This document shows positions 24,393 through 31,861 of a stretch of DNA of 38,385 bases, in pieces. How positions within the stretch are numbered: the stretch's first letter is position 1; each line of letters begins with the position of its first letter. The position numbers and the translations under genes are program-made. The DNA is taken from NCBI GenBank assembly GCA_007133195.1, contig SLNH01000009.1:1-38385 (forward strand). Direction: 5' to 3'. Below the pieces are notes generated by a model, which had not been told where the DNA came from, did no database searches, and worked only from the letters and a program-made list of their open reading frames with translations. The DNA comes from Nannocystineae bacterium. GTDB taxonomy: Bacteria; Myxococcota_A; Polyangia; Haliangiales; Haliangiaceae.

Positions 24393-24468
24393 CTATAGCC
24401 CGAATGGCTAGGTGGAAGCCCGGGCGAGAACACGATTGGTCGCAGGTTCGAATCTTGATAGGCATGCC
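24393..24468 (+). pseudogene. Degenerate tRNA-Arg copy containing candidate attR
   Basis: The last 31 bases (24438-24468) match tRNA-Arg 21269-21299 at 28 of 31 positions. Upstream, CTATAGCCCGAATGGCTAGG also lines up with the tRNA 5' half (CTATAGCTCAGCTGGATAGA) without gaps, but the anticodon stem and acceptor pairing are lost and the T stem has a mismatch (GCAGG/CTTGA). It therefore cannot fold as a functional tRNA. Confidence 0.6.
24438..24468 (+). repeat. Candidate attR: displaced tRNA-Arg 3' end
   Basis: A direct repeat of 21269-21299 with three substitutions (C to T, C to A, G to A). It defines the right edge of the islet. Confidence 0.7.
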
Positions 24469-24775
24469 ATGACGTTCCGGCGAGTTCGGCGGTCTGCGCC
24501 GGATCGTTCGCCCTTCGGCGCCTCACGAGTTTTGTCTCGGATCGGGCCCGTACGCATTGGGGCCCGCGGTGCTCGGCAGGGCGTCGCCGCTGCAGCGGGG
24601 CGCGCTCGCCGCGCACGCCCCGGCCGGCCTTTGGGTCGCCGCCGGGGGGGGCGGACCGCGGAGCGCGTGAGCGCACGTCCGGTGGGCTCTTGGCGCCGCC
24701 GGAGGCGGACCGCGGAGCGGGTGACGCGGTAGGTGCGGGCTCGCGCGCCTCGTTGGGCCGTGGTATCGCGCGGCG

Positions 24776-25681
24776 GTGACGGAACAGGACGACACCTCGC
24801 GCGCCGCTTCCCGCGGCGCGGGCTTGGCTGCCGTCGTCCTGGCGACCATGGGGTTTAGCTGGGGCTACATCATCGTCAAGCTGATCCCCCTGTCGGCGCC
24901 GGTGCTCGCGGCGTGGCGCTTGGCGATCGGGGCGGCGGTCCTGGTCGCGGTGGCGCTCGCGCTGCGTCTTCCGCGCCGGAGGCTGTGGCTGTCGGCGCTT
25001 GCGGGGGTCGCGTTCGGTGTTCATCAGCTCCTATTCATCGAGGCGACGAAGCTCACGGCGGTGGCGATCGTCACCCTCCTCGGCGCGACCCAGCCCCTCC
25101 TCGTCGCGCTCGGCAGCCGGCCGATCGCGCGCGAGCGCGTGCCCCTGCCGCTTTGGGGCATGGCCGCGCTGGCGCTTTTCGGTATCGGCATCGTCGTGCA
25201 GGCGGATATGGGGCACGAGGTGCGAAGCCGGGCAGGGGATCTGCTGGCCGTGCTCAACGTGTTCGCGTTCACGGCGTACTTTCTCATCGGCAAGCGCGCG
25301 CGGATGGGCGGCGAGCACACCGTCACGTTTACGGCCACGATGCTCACCGCGGCGCTCGTCGTGGTCGCACCGTTCGCCTTCGTCGCGGGCTTCGAGGCGC
25401 CGGCCGCGGGCGGTGCGGCGCTCATCGTGCTGCTCGCGCTCGTGCCCGGCAACGGCCATCTGCTCCTCAATTGGGCCCATCCCCGCGTGACAGCGGCGCT
25501 CGCGTCTCTGGTGCTCGCTTCGGTGCCACTTTGGGCCGGGCTGTGGGCGCACCTCGTGCTCGGCGAGCCCTATACGTGGCGCCACGTCGCCGGGATGGTG
25601 CTCGTCGCCGCTGCCATCGAAGGGGGGCGGCGGTTCGAGGCCCGCCGAGCCATATCGGCGGAACGGAATTTCAGGCCGTGA
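24776..25681 (+). CDS. EamA/DMT-family transporter
   Basis: A 301-residue inner-membrane protein with ten predicted helices in two five-helix EamA repeats (about 14-135 and 148-285), the drug/metabolite transporter layout used for export of amino acids or metabolites. The first repeat opens MGFSWGYIIVKLI, near the family pattern FWG..F. The second repeat holds GDLLAVLNVFAFTAYFLIGK, and a late segment ends LGEPYTWRHVAGMVLVAAAI, typical of the family (GE..t..q..G..lI..G). The substrate cannot be predicted. It starts at a GTG (24776) just outside the islet. An MFS gene follows 89 bp later on the same strand. Confidence 0.85.
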   Translation: MTEQDDTSRAASRGAGLAAVVLATMGFSWGYIIVKLIPLSAPVLAAWRLAIGAAVLVAVALALRLPRRRLWLSALAGVAFGVHQLLFIEATKLTAVAIVTLLGATQPLLVALGSRPIARERVPLPLWGMAALALFGIGIVVQADMGHEVRSRAGDLLAVLNVFAFTAYFLIGKRARMGGEHTVTFTATMLTAALVVVAPFAFVAGFEAPAAGGAALIVLLALVPGNGHLLLNWAHPRVTAALASLVLASVPLWAGLWAHLVLGEPYTWRHVAGMVLVAAAIEGGRRFEARRAISAERNFRP

Positions 25682-25769
25682 GGGGTGCGCGTCGTCGCGC
25701 GCGGCTTGACAGAACTGGCGCCGGCGCGGTCTCCGGCGCGGCTGGCCGAGGTTGGTAGAGTCCGGGCGC

Positions 25770-26915
25770 GTGCCGATCGCCGTTTTTTACATCTTTTACT
25801 TCTCGGCGGTGGGGGTCCTCATCCCATACCTTCCGCCGTATTTTCGAAGCCTCGGGCTTAGCGGGGCGGAGATCGGTGCGCTCACCTCGATCGCGCCGCT
25901 CCTCATGGTGTTCGTCCCGCCGGTTTGGGGTTACCTGGCCGACCGCACGAGGCGCACCGCGCTCCTACTTAAGCTGGCCACGCTCGGCGCGGGCTTGGCG
26001 TTTACGCCCCTCGTCGGCGTCACGGCGTTTTGGGCAATCGCGGCGATCCTCGTCCTGCACGCCCTGTTTTTTACGCCGATCACGACGCTCGCCGACACCG
26101 TCGCCGTCGCCGAAGCGCGCCGCCGCGGGACGGAGTTCGCGCGGCTTCGGCTGTGGGGCTCGCTCGGGTTCATCGTCTCGACGTTTTTGTTCTCGCTCCA
26201 CCTCGAAGCGGGCGGCGAGCCCGGTCACGCGGTCTACGCGATCGCGGCTTTGCTGCTCTTCGCGGCGCTCGCCTCGCTGTCCGTCCCCGCGGCCCCGCGC
26301 GCGGGCCGTCCGCCCTCGCTGCGGGCCGCCGCCCGGCTCGTCGCCGACCCGCGCCTTTTCTTCTTCCTGATCGCGGGGGCGCTTCACTGGGCGTCAGCGG
26401 CGCCGTATCACATCCTGTTCGCGGTCCACCTCGAGGACCTAGGCGTGCTCCCTCGCTACGTCGGCATCGGCCTCGCGATCGCCGTCACCGCAGAGGTCGT
26501 CACGATGTGGGCGTTCCCGGCGATCCGGCGCCGGTTTTCGCTGCCGCTGTTGCTCGGGGTGGCGTTCGTGGCGACCGCGGCGCGCTGGGGGATCACGGCC
26601 GTGGCGACGACGGGACTCGCCCTGGCGGCGGCGCAGGTGTTACACGCCTTTACGTTCGGGCTGTTTTACGTGGCCAGCATCGCCACCCTCGAGCGCGAGG
26701 TGCCGGGCGAGCTGGCCGGAACGGGCCGAGCTCTGTTTTCGGCCGTGGCGCTCGGCGTGGGGGGCGCCGGCGGCAACGCGCTCGCCGGCGGTTTGTACGA
26801 TCAAGGCGGCGGCGAGCTCGCGTTCCTCGTCGGCGCGGTCCTGTCGCTCACCGCGCTCGTGTTCGTGGCGCTGTCGGCCGCGCGCCCCCGCGCACGCTCT
26901 CGCGCTTTGCCGTGA
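25770..26915 (+). CDS. MFS transporter (PPT/LacY-like)
   Basis: A 381-residue inner-membrane protein with twelve predicted helices. The first reads VFYIFYFSAVGVLIPYLPPYFRSLGLSG and is followed by IGALTSIAPLLMVFVPPVWGYLADRTRR, which carries the MFS motif between helices 2 and 3. This opening is typical of the phenylpropionate permease (HcaT) and nucleoside/LacY-type branch. LRLWGSLGFIVS in helix 5 supports that. The substrate is unknown. The start is uncertain: I use the GTG at 25770, nine bases after a weak GGTAGAG; a TTG at 25752 would add six residues. It converges with the Smr gene 60 bp away. Confidence 0.87.
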   Translation: MPIAVFYIFYFSAVGVLIPYLPPYFRSLGLSGAEIGALTSIAPLLMVFVPPVWGYLADRTRRTALLLKLATLGAGLAFTPLVGVTAFWAIAAILVLHALFFTPITTLADTVAVAEARRRGTEFARLRLWGSLGFIVSTFLFSLHLEAGGEPGHAVYAIAALLLFAALASLSVPAAPRAGRPPSLRAAARLVADPRLFFFLIAGALHWASAAPYHILFAVHLEDLGVLPRYVGIGLAIAVTAEVVTMWAFPAIRRRFSLPLLLGVAFVATAARWGITAVATTGLALAAAQVLHAFTFGLFYVASIATLEREVPGELAGTGRALFSAVALGVGGAGGNALAGGLYDQGGGELAFLVGAVLSLTALVFVALSAARPRARSRALP

Positions 26916-26974
26916 TCCCGCCGCGCTTGCCGCGCGCCCTGCCGGCTCGGCGCGTCCCTCGCCGGATCGCACGG

Positions 26975-27490
26975 CTACGCTTTCGGGCCGCGCGGCGCGC
27001 GGCGCCTGCTTTGCTTGCGCCGGCGCCCGCGCAGGCGGACCTCGGTGGCCCCCCAGTTCCCGCCGCCGCGCCCGGCGAACTCGAAGTCCACGACGTGAGG
27101 GTGGCGCTCCAAGATCGCCCACGTCGTGCGGCGGAGAACACCCTTTCCCTTGCCGTGGATGATGCGCACCTCGTAGATGCCGCGCCGCCGGCATTCGGCG
27201 ATGAACTCGGGGATCAGGTCGCCCACCTCCTTTGGCGAAAACAAGTGCAGATCGAGCGTGCCGTCGATCGGCATCTCGATCGGCTCCGTTTTGCCCGCCG
27301 CGTCCGGATCGCCGGCATCCTCGCGATCGCCCGCGCGCGCGCCGCCTCGCGCTCTGGGAGCGCTCGCCTCGGCGTCGCCGGCCGCCTTGGGGTCTCGGTG
27401 GCCCGATGCGCGGCGCCCGCTCAGCACCACGAGCGCGCCCGCTGCGAGGGCGAGGACGATCCCTGCCGCGATGGCTTCGGCGCCGCTCAT
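26975..27490 (-). CDS. Membrane-anchored Smr domain protein
   Basis: A 171-residue protein. An N-terminal hydrophobic segment, EAIAAGIVLALAAGALVVL (about 4-22), could anchor it. A basic and acidic low-complexity linker runs to about 70, then an Smr domain covers about 75-155, with DLHLFSP (family LDLHG), VRIIHGKGKGVLR (family hiIhGkG.g.LR) and GGNWGATEVRL (family GG.GaT.v.L). Smr domains bind nucleic acid and some nick DNA or cut RNA, as in MutS2 C-termini. A stand-alone Smr tethered to the membrane is common in deltaproteobacteria, with no assigned role. The final residues are very basic. Confidence 0.82.
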   Translation of the reverse strand: MSGAEAIAAGIVLALAAGALVVLSGRRASGHRDPKAAGDAEASAPRARGGARAGDREDAGDPDAAGKTEPIEMPIDGTLDLHLFSPKEVGDLIPEFIAECRRRGIYEVRIIHGKGKGVLRRTTWAILERHPHVVDFEFAGRGGGNWGATEVRLRGRRRKQSRRRAPRGPKA

Positions 27491-27558
27491 CTCGAGATTT
27501 CTGCTCGGCGACGGCTTCGATCTGCGCGTTGTCGCCTTTGCGCGAGGGCGCCGGACTC

Positions 27559-27714
27559 GGGGGTGTCCCTAAATAGCACGCACCACCTGGAGAGCCCTTG
27601 AAACCCCGCGCTTCGTCGCTCCTCGGTCACGGGCTTCAGCCCGCTCACTCGTCGCTCCTTGCGTGGGATTTCATGTGCTTATCCAGGAGGCACGCGGTAC
27701 TCAGGGACACCCCC
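27559..27714. mobile_element. Short REP/MITE-like element with inverted ends
   Basis: GGGGGTGTCCCT (27559-27570) and its exact reverse complement AGGGACACCCCC (27703-27714) bound about 156 bp with no ORF. Similarity extends inward imperfectly. Inside are a hairpin CGGGC-TTCA-GCCCG (27630-27643) and two direct copies of TCGTCGCTCCT (27613-27623 and 27649-27659). This layout resembles non-autonomous elements moved by REP-associated Y1 transposases (inference). The right end abuts the stop codon of the peroxiredoxin-like gene. Confidence 0.6.
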
Positions 27715-28295
27715 TAGCCGGCGTAGTCAGGAGCGGCGCCTGGCTTCCACTTGATATTGCAGCCGATCGACGGCCGCTGGTCCTCGGGAGCCGGGCGTTT
27801 GGCGAGGACGGCATCGGCGGCGGCCCGCAGGTCTTCGCCGGTGACGGGTACGTCGTTTCCGGGCCGCGCGCCGTCGAACTGGCCTCGGTACGCGAGCTTC
27901 CGGTCGCCATCGAACAGGAAGAAGTCCGGCGTGCACGCGGCCCGAAACGCTTTGGCGATTTCCTGGCTCTCGTCGAACAGGTAGGGAAACGGGTAGCCGA
28001 CGGACTTCGCCTGCTCCGCCATCTTGTCGGGATGGTCGTCGGGAAATCGGGACACGTCGTTGCTGTTGATCCCCACGACGGCGAGGCCCCGCCCCTCGTA
28101 GTCGCGAGCAAAGCGCGCGAGCTCACTTTGGATGTGAATGACGAAGGGGCAGTGGTTGCAGATGAACGCGACGAGGAGCGCGGGCGCCTGGGCGAAGTCG
28201 TCCCGCGCCACCTGTCGGCCGCTCACGGCGTCAGTAAGCCTGAAATCGGGACAGGGGGTGCCGACGGGCAGCATGGTCGATGGCGTTTGGGCCAT
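27714..28295 (-). CDS. Peroxiredoxin-like thioredoxin-fold protein (PRX_like1 type)
   Basis: A 193-residue cytoplasmic protein of the redoxin fold. MLPVGTPCPDFRLTD begins the domain, followed by LLVAFICNHCPFVIHI, the hallmark NHCPFV motif of the PRX_like1 group with a CxxC (CNHC), then VGINSNDVSRFPDDHP and CTPDFFLFDGDRKLAYRGQFD. It probably reduces peroxides or disulfides, but its partner is unknown. The ATG at 28295 follows GGGAGGAATTT, a strong ribosome site, so the longer upstream frame is not used. Its TAG stop is the first three bases of the repeated GGGGGTGTCCC motif. It lies 129 bp after uup. Confidence 0.87.
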   Translation of the reverse strand: MAQTPSTMLPVGTPCPDFRLTDAVSGRQVARDDFAQAPALLVAFICNHCPFVIHIQSELARFARDYEGRGLAVVGINSNDVSRFPDDHPDKMAEQAKSVGYPFPYLFDESQEIAKAFRAACTPDFFLFDGDRKLAYRGQFDGARPGNDVPVTGEDLRAAADAVLAKRPAPEDQRPSIGCNIKWKPGAAPDYAG

Positions 28296-28424
28296 AAATT
28301 CCTCCCGGTTACGGGCAGCGTGACGCGCTGCGCGCCGAGGGTCAAGACGGCGCGAGCCAACCTGCAGCGCCGGCCGACCGGCGGCGAATCCCATCGCGCC
28401 TGCGGGGCGAATCCGGCCCGCTCG

Positions 28425-30263
28425 TCACGAAGATCCCTTGGCGATCTCCTCGAGCTCGAGCCAGCGCGCGTAGAGCCGCTCGACCTCGGCGCGGGCGCCG
28501 TCGAGCTCGCTCACGAGCGCGGGCACCTCGTCTCCGCGATCCTTGAATAACTCGGGATCGGACAACACCCCTTCGAGCTCGCTCACGCGCGACTCGGCGG
28601 CGCCGATCGCCTCCTCCATGTCCGCGAGCTCGCGCTGTTCGTTGAACGTGAGCTTGCGCGCTCGCGACTTTTGCGCCGGCCGCGCGTTCGGCTGTCGGCC
28701 GGGCTCCTTTTCTGCCCGAGCGTCGCCGCCGGAGCCGCGGCCCGGACTCGAGGCCTCCTGTGCCGCGAGGTGATCGCGGTACGAGCTGTAGCCGCCCGCC
28801 ACCAGCCGCGCCTGCCCGTCGCCCTCGAGGGCGAGGATGCCGGTCGCCACGCGATCGAGAAACCACCGGTCGTGAGAGACGATCAGCGCGCAACCGGGAA
28901 AACCCGCGAGCGCCTCCTCCAGCACGCTGAGCGTCATGAGGTCGAGATCGTTCGTGGGCTCGTCGAGCACGATGAAGTTCGCCCCGGCACGGAGGAGCTT
29001 CGCGAGCTGGACCCGGTTTCGTTCACCCCCAGACAGGTCGCCGACCCGGGTGTCGGCCGCGGTGGGAGAGAATTGCAGCATGCGCAAGAAGCTGCGCACG
29101 TGGACGGAGCCGCCCTCGAGGTCGACGAACTCGCTGTCGCCCGACACCTGTTCGAGCACCGTGCGGTCGTCGTCGAGGTCGCTCCGCCCCTGCTCGAGGT
29201 AGGCAAAGCGCGTGTTCTGACCGATCTTGACCGTCCCGGCGTCCGGCTCCTCCATGCCCAAGATGGTGCGAACGAGCGTCGACTTCCCCGCGCCGTTCGC
29301 CCCCACGACGCCGAGCCGGTCGCCTGGCTTCATCACCAGGTCGAGCCCGGAGAACAAGTCCTTGCCCCCGAGCCGCTTTTTCAGCCCGGTGAGCTCGAGC
29401 ACGGTCTTGCCGAGCCGGGCGCCGCGCGGCAGCTCGAGTGTCGGCGCGGCCTGTCGCCGATCGTCCTCGCCCGGCGCGGCTTGCGCGGCCTCGGCGAAGC
29501 GATCGAGGCGAGCCTTGGCCTTGGTGCCGCGCGCCTTCGGGCCGCGCTGCACCCACGCGAGCTCGCGCTCGACGAACCGCGTCCGCTCGTGCTCGCGCCT
29601 TTCCTCCTGCGCGAGGCGTTCGCTCTGCCGCTTGATGAACGTGGTGTAGTCACCGTCGTAGGCGTACAGCCTGCCCCGGTCGATCTCGAAGATCCGCGTG
29701 GCCACGCGGTCCAAAAAGGCGCGATCGTGGGTGACGACGATCAGCGTGCCGCGGCGCCGGCGCAGCCGATTTTCGAGCCACTCCACCGTGCGCGCGTCGA
29801 GGTGGTTGGTCGGTTCGTCGAGAGCCAGCACGTCGGCGTCAGACAGAAGCGCGCGCGCGATGGCGACGCGGCGGCGCTCGCCGATCGACAGCGAGCCCAC
29901 TCGCGCGTTCGGCGGCGGCAAATCCAGCGCCGCCGATAGCCCCCGGATCTCGTAGTCGGGCACCTCTCCCCCCTGTGACAGGACCTCGGCCACCTCCGGC
30001 TCCGGCGGCATGCGGGGCTCCTGGGGGACGTAGTCTACGCGGAGTCCGCGCCGCCTGGTCACGAAGCCCGCGTCGGGTGCGAGCGCGTGGTCCTCGTCGT
30101 CGCCTTCAGTGACGAGGAGCTGAAGAAGGGTGGACTTCCCCGAGCCGTTGATCCCGATGAGTCCGATCCGATCGCCGTCGTAGGCAGCGAGCGAGACGTC
30201 TTTGAGCACGCGCTTCGGCCCAAAGCTCTTTTCGAGGTTCTGTGCGGTGAGGACGGCCGACAT
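28425..30263 (-). CDS. uup: ABC-F family ATPase Uup
   Basis: A 612-residue cytoplasmic protein with two ABC ATPase domains and no membrane segments, a translation or ribosome-associated factor. Domain 1 has Walker A GINGSGKST (about 37), signature LSIGERRR and Walker B VLALDEPTNHLD. Domain 2 has GANGAGKST (about 325), LSGGERNR and FIVLDEPTND. The arginine-rich inter-domain linker (about 235-270) is the P-site tRNA interaction motif region. A C-terminal coiled coil (about 545-612) identifies it as Uup rather than EttA; in E. coli this tail binds DNA. A 30-codon ORF ends three bases before its ATG, and no Shine-Dalgarno sequence is present, which suggests coupling. Confidence 0.92.
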   Translation of the reverse strand: MSAVLTAQNLEKSFGPKRVLKDVSLAAYDGDRIGLIGINGSGKSTLLQLLVTEGDDEDHALAPDAGFVTRRRGLRVDYVPQEPRMPPEPEVAEVLSQGGEVPDYEIRGLSAALDLPPPNARVGSLSIGERRRVAIARALLSDADVLALDEPTNHLDARTVEWLENRLRRRRGTLIVVTHDRAFLDRVATRIFEIDRGRLYAYDGDYTTFIKRQSERLAQEERREHERTRFVERELAWVQRGPKARGTKAKARLDRFAEAAQAAPGEDDRRQAAPTLELPRGARLGKTVLELTGLKKRLGGKDLFSGLDLVMKPGDRLGVVGANGAGKSTLVRTILGMEEPDAGTVKIGQNTRFAYLEQGRSDLDDDRTVLEQVSGDSEFVDLEGGSVHVRSFLRMLQFSPTAADTRVGDLSGGERNRVQLAKLLRAGANFIVLDEPTNDLDLMTLSVLEEALAGFPGCALIVSHDRWFLDRVATGILALEGDGQARLVAGGYSSYRDHLAAQEASSPGRGSGGDARAEKEPGRQPNARPAQKSRARKLTFNEQRELADMEEAIGAAESRVSELEGVLSDPELFKDRGDEVPALVSELDGARAEVERLYARWLELEEIAKGSS

Positions 30264-30266
30264 GGT

Positions 30267-30359
30267 TTAGAGGTTGCCCAAGGCGGCGAACCCGGCGGCG
30301 CTGGCGACCAGAGCACCTCCCATGATGAGGACGAGGCGGCGAATCATCACGTAACGCAT
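30267..30359 (-). CDS. 30-codon hydrophobic ORF upstream of uup
   Basis: ATG at 30357-30359, TAA at 30267-30269. The peptide begins MRYVMIRRLVLIMGGALVAS and ends in GNL: two or three basic residues followed by one hydrophobic helix, as in small single-pass membrane peptides. It sits between the flavocytochrome gene (ends 30383) and uup (starts 30263). A purine-rich GGGTGGGGG lies about ten bases before its ATG. It may be a real microprotein or a leader ORF that couples translation to uup. Chance cannot be excluded at this length. Confidence 0.4.
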   Translation of the reverse strand: MRYVMIRRLVLIMGGALVASAAGFAALGNL

Positions 30360-30382
30360 GGTCTGTACCCCCACCCGAACTT

Positions 30383-31717
30383 TCACACGAGGTTAAAGCG
30401 CTCGGCGTGTACGCGCGACCGGGGGACCCCATCGGCCGCCAGGGTACTCTCTACCACATCCATCATGGGCTCAGGTCCGCAGATGAAGTAATAGGCGTCC
30501 GCCGCGCCGAGCCTTTGCCGGATGCGGGCGACCGTGTCGGCGGTGAAGGGCCCGCGCTCGCCCTGCCAGTCGGGGGGAGGCTCGTCGAGCACGTAGACGA
30601 GCTCGAGGTCGAGCTCCGCGGTGAGCGACTCGAGCTCGTCGCGAAACACGAGCCGGTCCAGGTCGACGGCGCCGTAGACGACGACGATAGGCGTCGTCTG
30701 GCCGCGATCCCGCATCGTGCGGAGCGTGCTCATCGCCGGCGTAACCCCGATCCCGCCGACGACGAACACCGTGGCGTCCGCCGAGATGCCGTCCGGGGTG
30801 AACTGCCCGTAGGGGCCTTCCAAGAACGCTAGCGCGCCGGGCTCGACGTCGCGGATCGTCTGGGTGAAGTCGCCGAGCTCCTTGATCGTGAGCTCGATCC
30901 GGCTGCCCCGCTCGGCACTCGAGGCGATGGTAAACGGGTGCTGCTGGAGCGACAGCGGAGAGCTCTCGAGCGAGAGCCACACGAACTGGCCCGGCGAAAA
31001 CGAAAGGCCCGGGTGTCCTTCGGCCTCGAACGCGATCGACCACACCCGCTCGCCCTCCGGGCGAACCTCCGCCACTCGCCACGGGCGCTGCCGTACGGCG
31101 ATCGGCCGGACGATACGCGTGTGCGCGAGGAGGAGCAGAGCACCGCCGGTCATCGCGATCCAGACGAGCGGCTTCGCGACCCCCGAGACGTAGTGCCCGA
31201 CCATGAGCACGTGGCCGAGGCCGACGAAGACGGCGAGGAACGCCAAAATCGAGTGGGTGAGGCGCCACCATTCGTACGAGATGCCGAGGCGCCGCCGATA
31301 CAGGGGCAGCACGAGCAGGAGGATCACGGCCGCGGTCGCCACGACGAGCGCGATCGTGCGCGGGGCGTTCACCCGGGGATCGAGAAACGAGAAGTAGGCA
31401 GGATGCGCCGCGAGCAGGATCACCGGGTGCGCGAGCACGAAGACCACGGCTAAAATTCCGGCCTGCCGGTGGACCTGCATCATATCGTCCAGGCTCACCC
31501 CTCGCCCGATCCAGCGAAACCGCGCGGTGAGCGCGAACTGAAGACCCATCATGGCCAGGCCGGCGAAGCCGAGCGCGACGCCGAGCTCGATCCAAAAACC
31601 GCGTCCGTCCTCGGTGTGACGCCACAGGGCGATCGGCAGGGGCGCGACCGCCATCACGAAGTAGAGCGCGGCCCACAGCGGGCCGCGAAAGCGCTGGATT
31701 GCTGTCGTCTCCGGCAC
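30383..31717 (-). CDS. Ferric-reductase-like flavocytochrome
   Basis: A 444-residue membrane oxidoreductase that moves electrons from NAD(P)H through FAD to heme and an acceptor across the membrane. The N-terminal half (to about 215) has six helices with paired His in VHRQAGILAVVFVLAHPVIL and LTHSILAFLAVFVGLGHVLM, probable heme ligands. The C-terminal half is ferredoxin-reductase-like: HPFTIAS (FAD), GPYGQF, VVGGIGVTPAMS (NAD(P)H phosphate loop) and FICGPEPMM. The acceptor could be ferric iron or oxygen. I use the GTG at 31717, preceded by AGGTTGGGGG; upstream codons to 31843 give low-complexity sequence. The 30-codon ORF and uup follow. Confidence 0.87.
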   Translation of the reverse strand: MPETTAIQRFRGPLWAALYFVMAVAPLPIALWRHTEDGRGFWIELGVALGFAGLAMMGLQFALTARFRWIGRGVSLDDMMQVHRQAGILAVVFVLAHPVILLAAHPAYFSFLDPRVNAPRTIALVVATAAVILLLVLPLYRRRLGISYEWWRLTHSILAFLAVFVGLGHVLMVGHYVSGVAKPLVWIAMTGGALLLLAHTRIVRPIAVRQRPWRVAEVRPEGERVWSIAFEAEGHPGLSFSPGQFVWLSLESSPLSLQQHPFTIASSAERGSRIELTIKELGDFTQTIRDVEPGALAFLEGPYGQFTPDGISADATVFVVGGIGVTPAMSTLRTMRDRGQTTPIVVVYGAVDLDRLVFRDELESLTAELDLELVYVLDEPPPDWQGERGPFTADTVARIRQRLGAADAYYFICGPEPMMDVVESTLAADGVPRSRVHAERFNLV

Positions 31718-31812
31718 GCCCCCAACCTGACGCAAAACGCGACGACGCGCACCACCCTCGCTGTGAAATGTTTGCGCCCGGGGCGGGCGAGCTGCGCCGC
31801 GCGGGCGGAGCT

Positions 31813-31832
31813 CGCGGGCGTCCCCGCCCGCG
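31813..31832. terminator. Hairpin after the lytic transglycosylase gene
   Basis: CGCGGGCG, loop TCCC, CGCCCGCG forms a perfect eight-base stem 30 bp past the transglycosylase stop (minus strand). No T-tract follows, so it is a candidate only. Confidence 0.4.
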
Positions 31833-31861
31833 GTGGGGCTCAAGGGCCCCGCGGCGGCCGG

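Larger units (their letters stand above)
21298..24468. mobile_element. Integrated genomic islet at tRNA-Arg, integrase lost or absent
   Basis: The segment lies between the intact tRNA-Arg gene and a displaced imperfect copy of its 3' end. Base composition drops within it (35 G+C of 60 at 22021-22080 against 42 of 60 at 20281-20340 outside). It contains a lipoprotein gene, an AlbA_2 protein gene, a 38-bp palindrome, a frameshifted transposase remnant and an orphan ORF. No tyrosine or serine recombinase frame was found, so it is either a decayed element or one mobilised in trans. The three mismatches in the right copy suggest an old insertion. Confidence 0.65.
24231..24775. other. Right islet junction and repeat-bearing intergenic region
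   Basis: A 545-bp gap. It holds the tRNA-like attR junction (to 24468) and, outside the islet, a direct repeat pair at 24637-24674 and 24694-24726, each with GCGGACCGCGGAGCG preceded by CGCCGCCGG. No gene is supported on either strand; a long minus-strand frame here is the antisense of the tRNA-like sequence. Confidence 0.5.

Noticed and set aside
21298-24468. Toxin-antitoxin or restriction-modification module in the islet
   Set aside because: No methyltransferase motif, PIN/RelE-like toxin or small HTH antitoxin could be recognised.
24338-25024. 228-codon minus-strand frame at the right islet edge
   Set aside because: It begins in the antisense of the EamA gene and ends in the antisense of the tRNA-like remnant (YQDSNLRP type), with no domain.
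26030-27601. 523-codon plus-strand frame
   Set aside because: It is an out-of-frame shadow of the MFS gene plus the antisense of the Smr gene, with Arg-rich composition.
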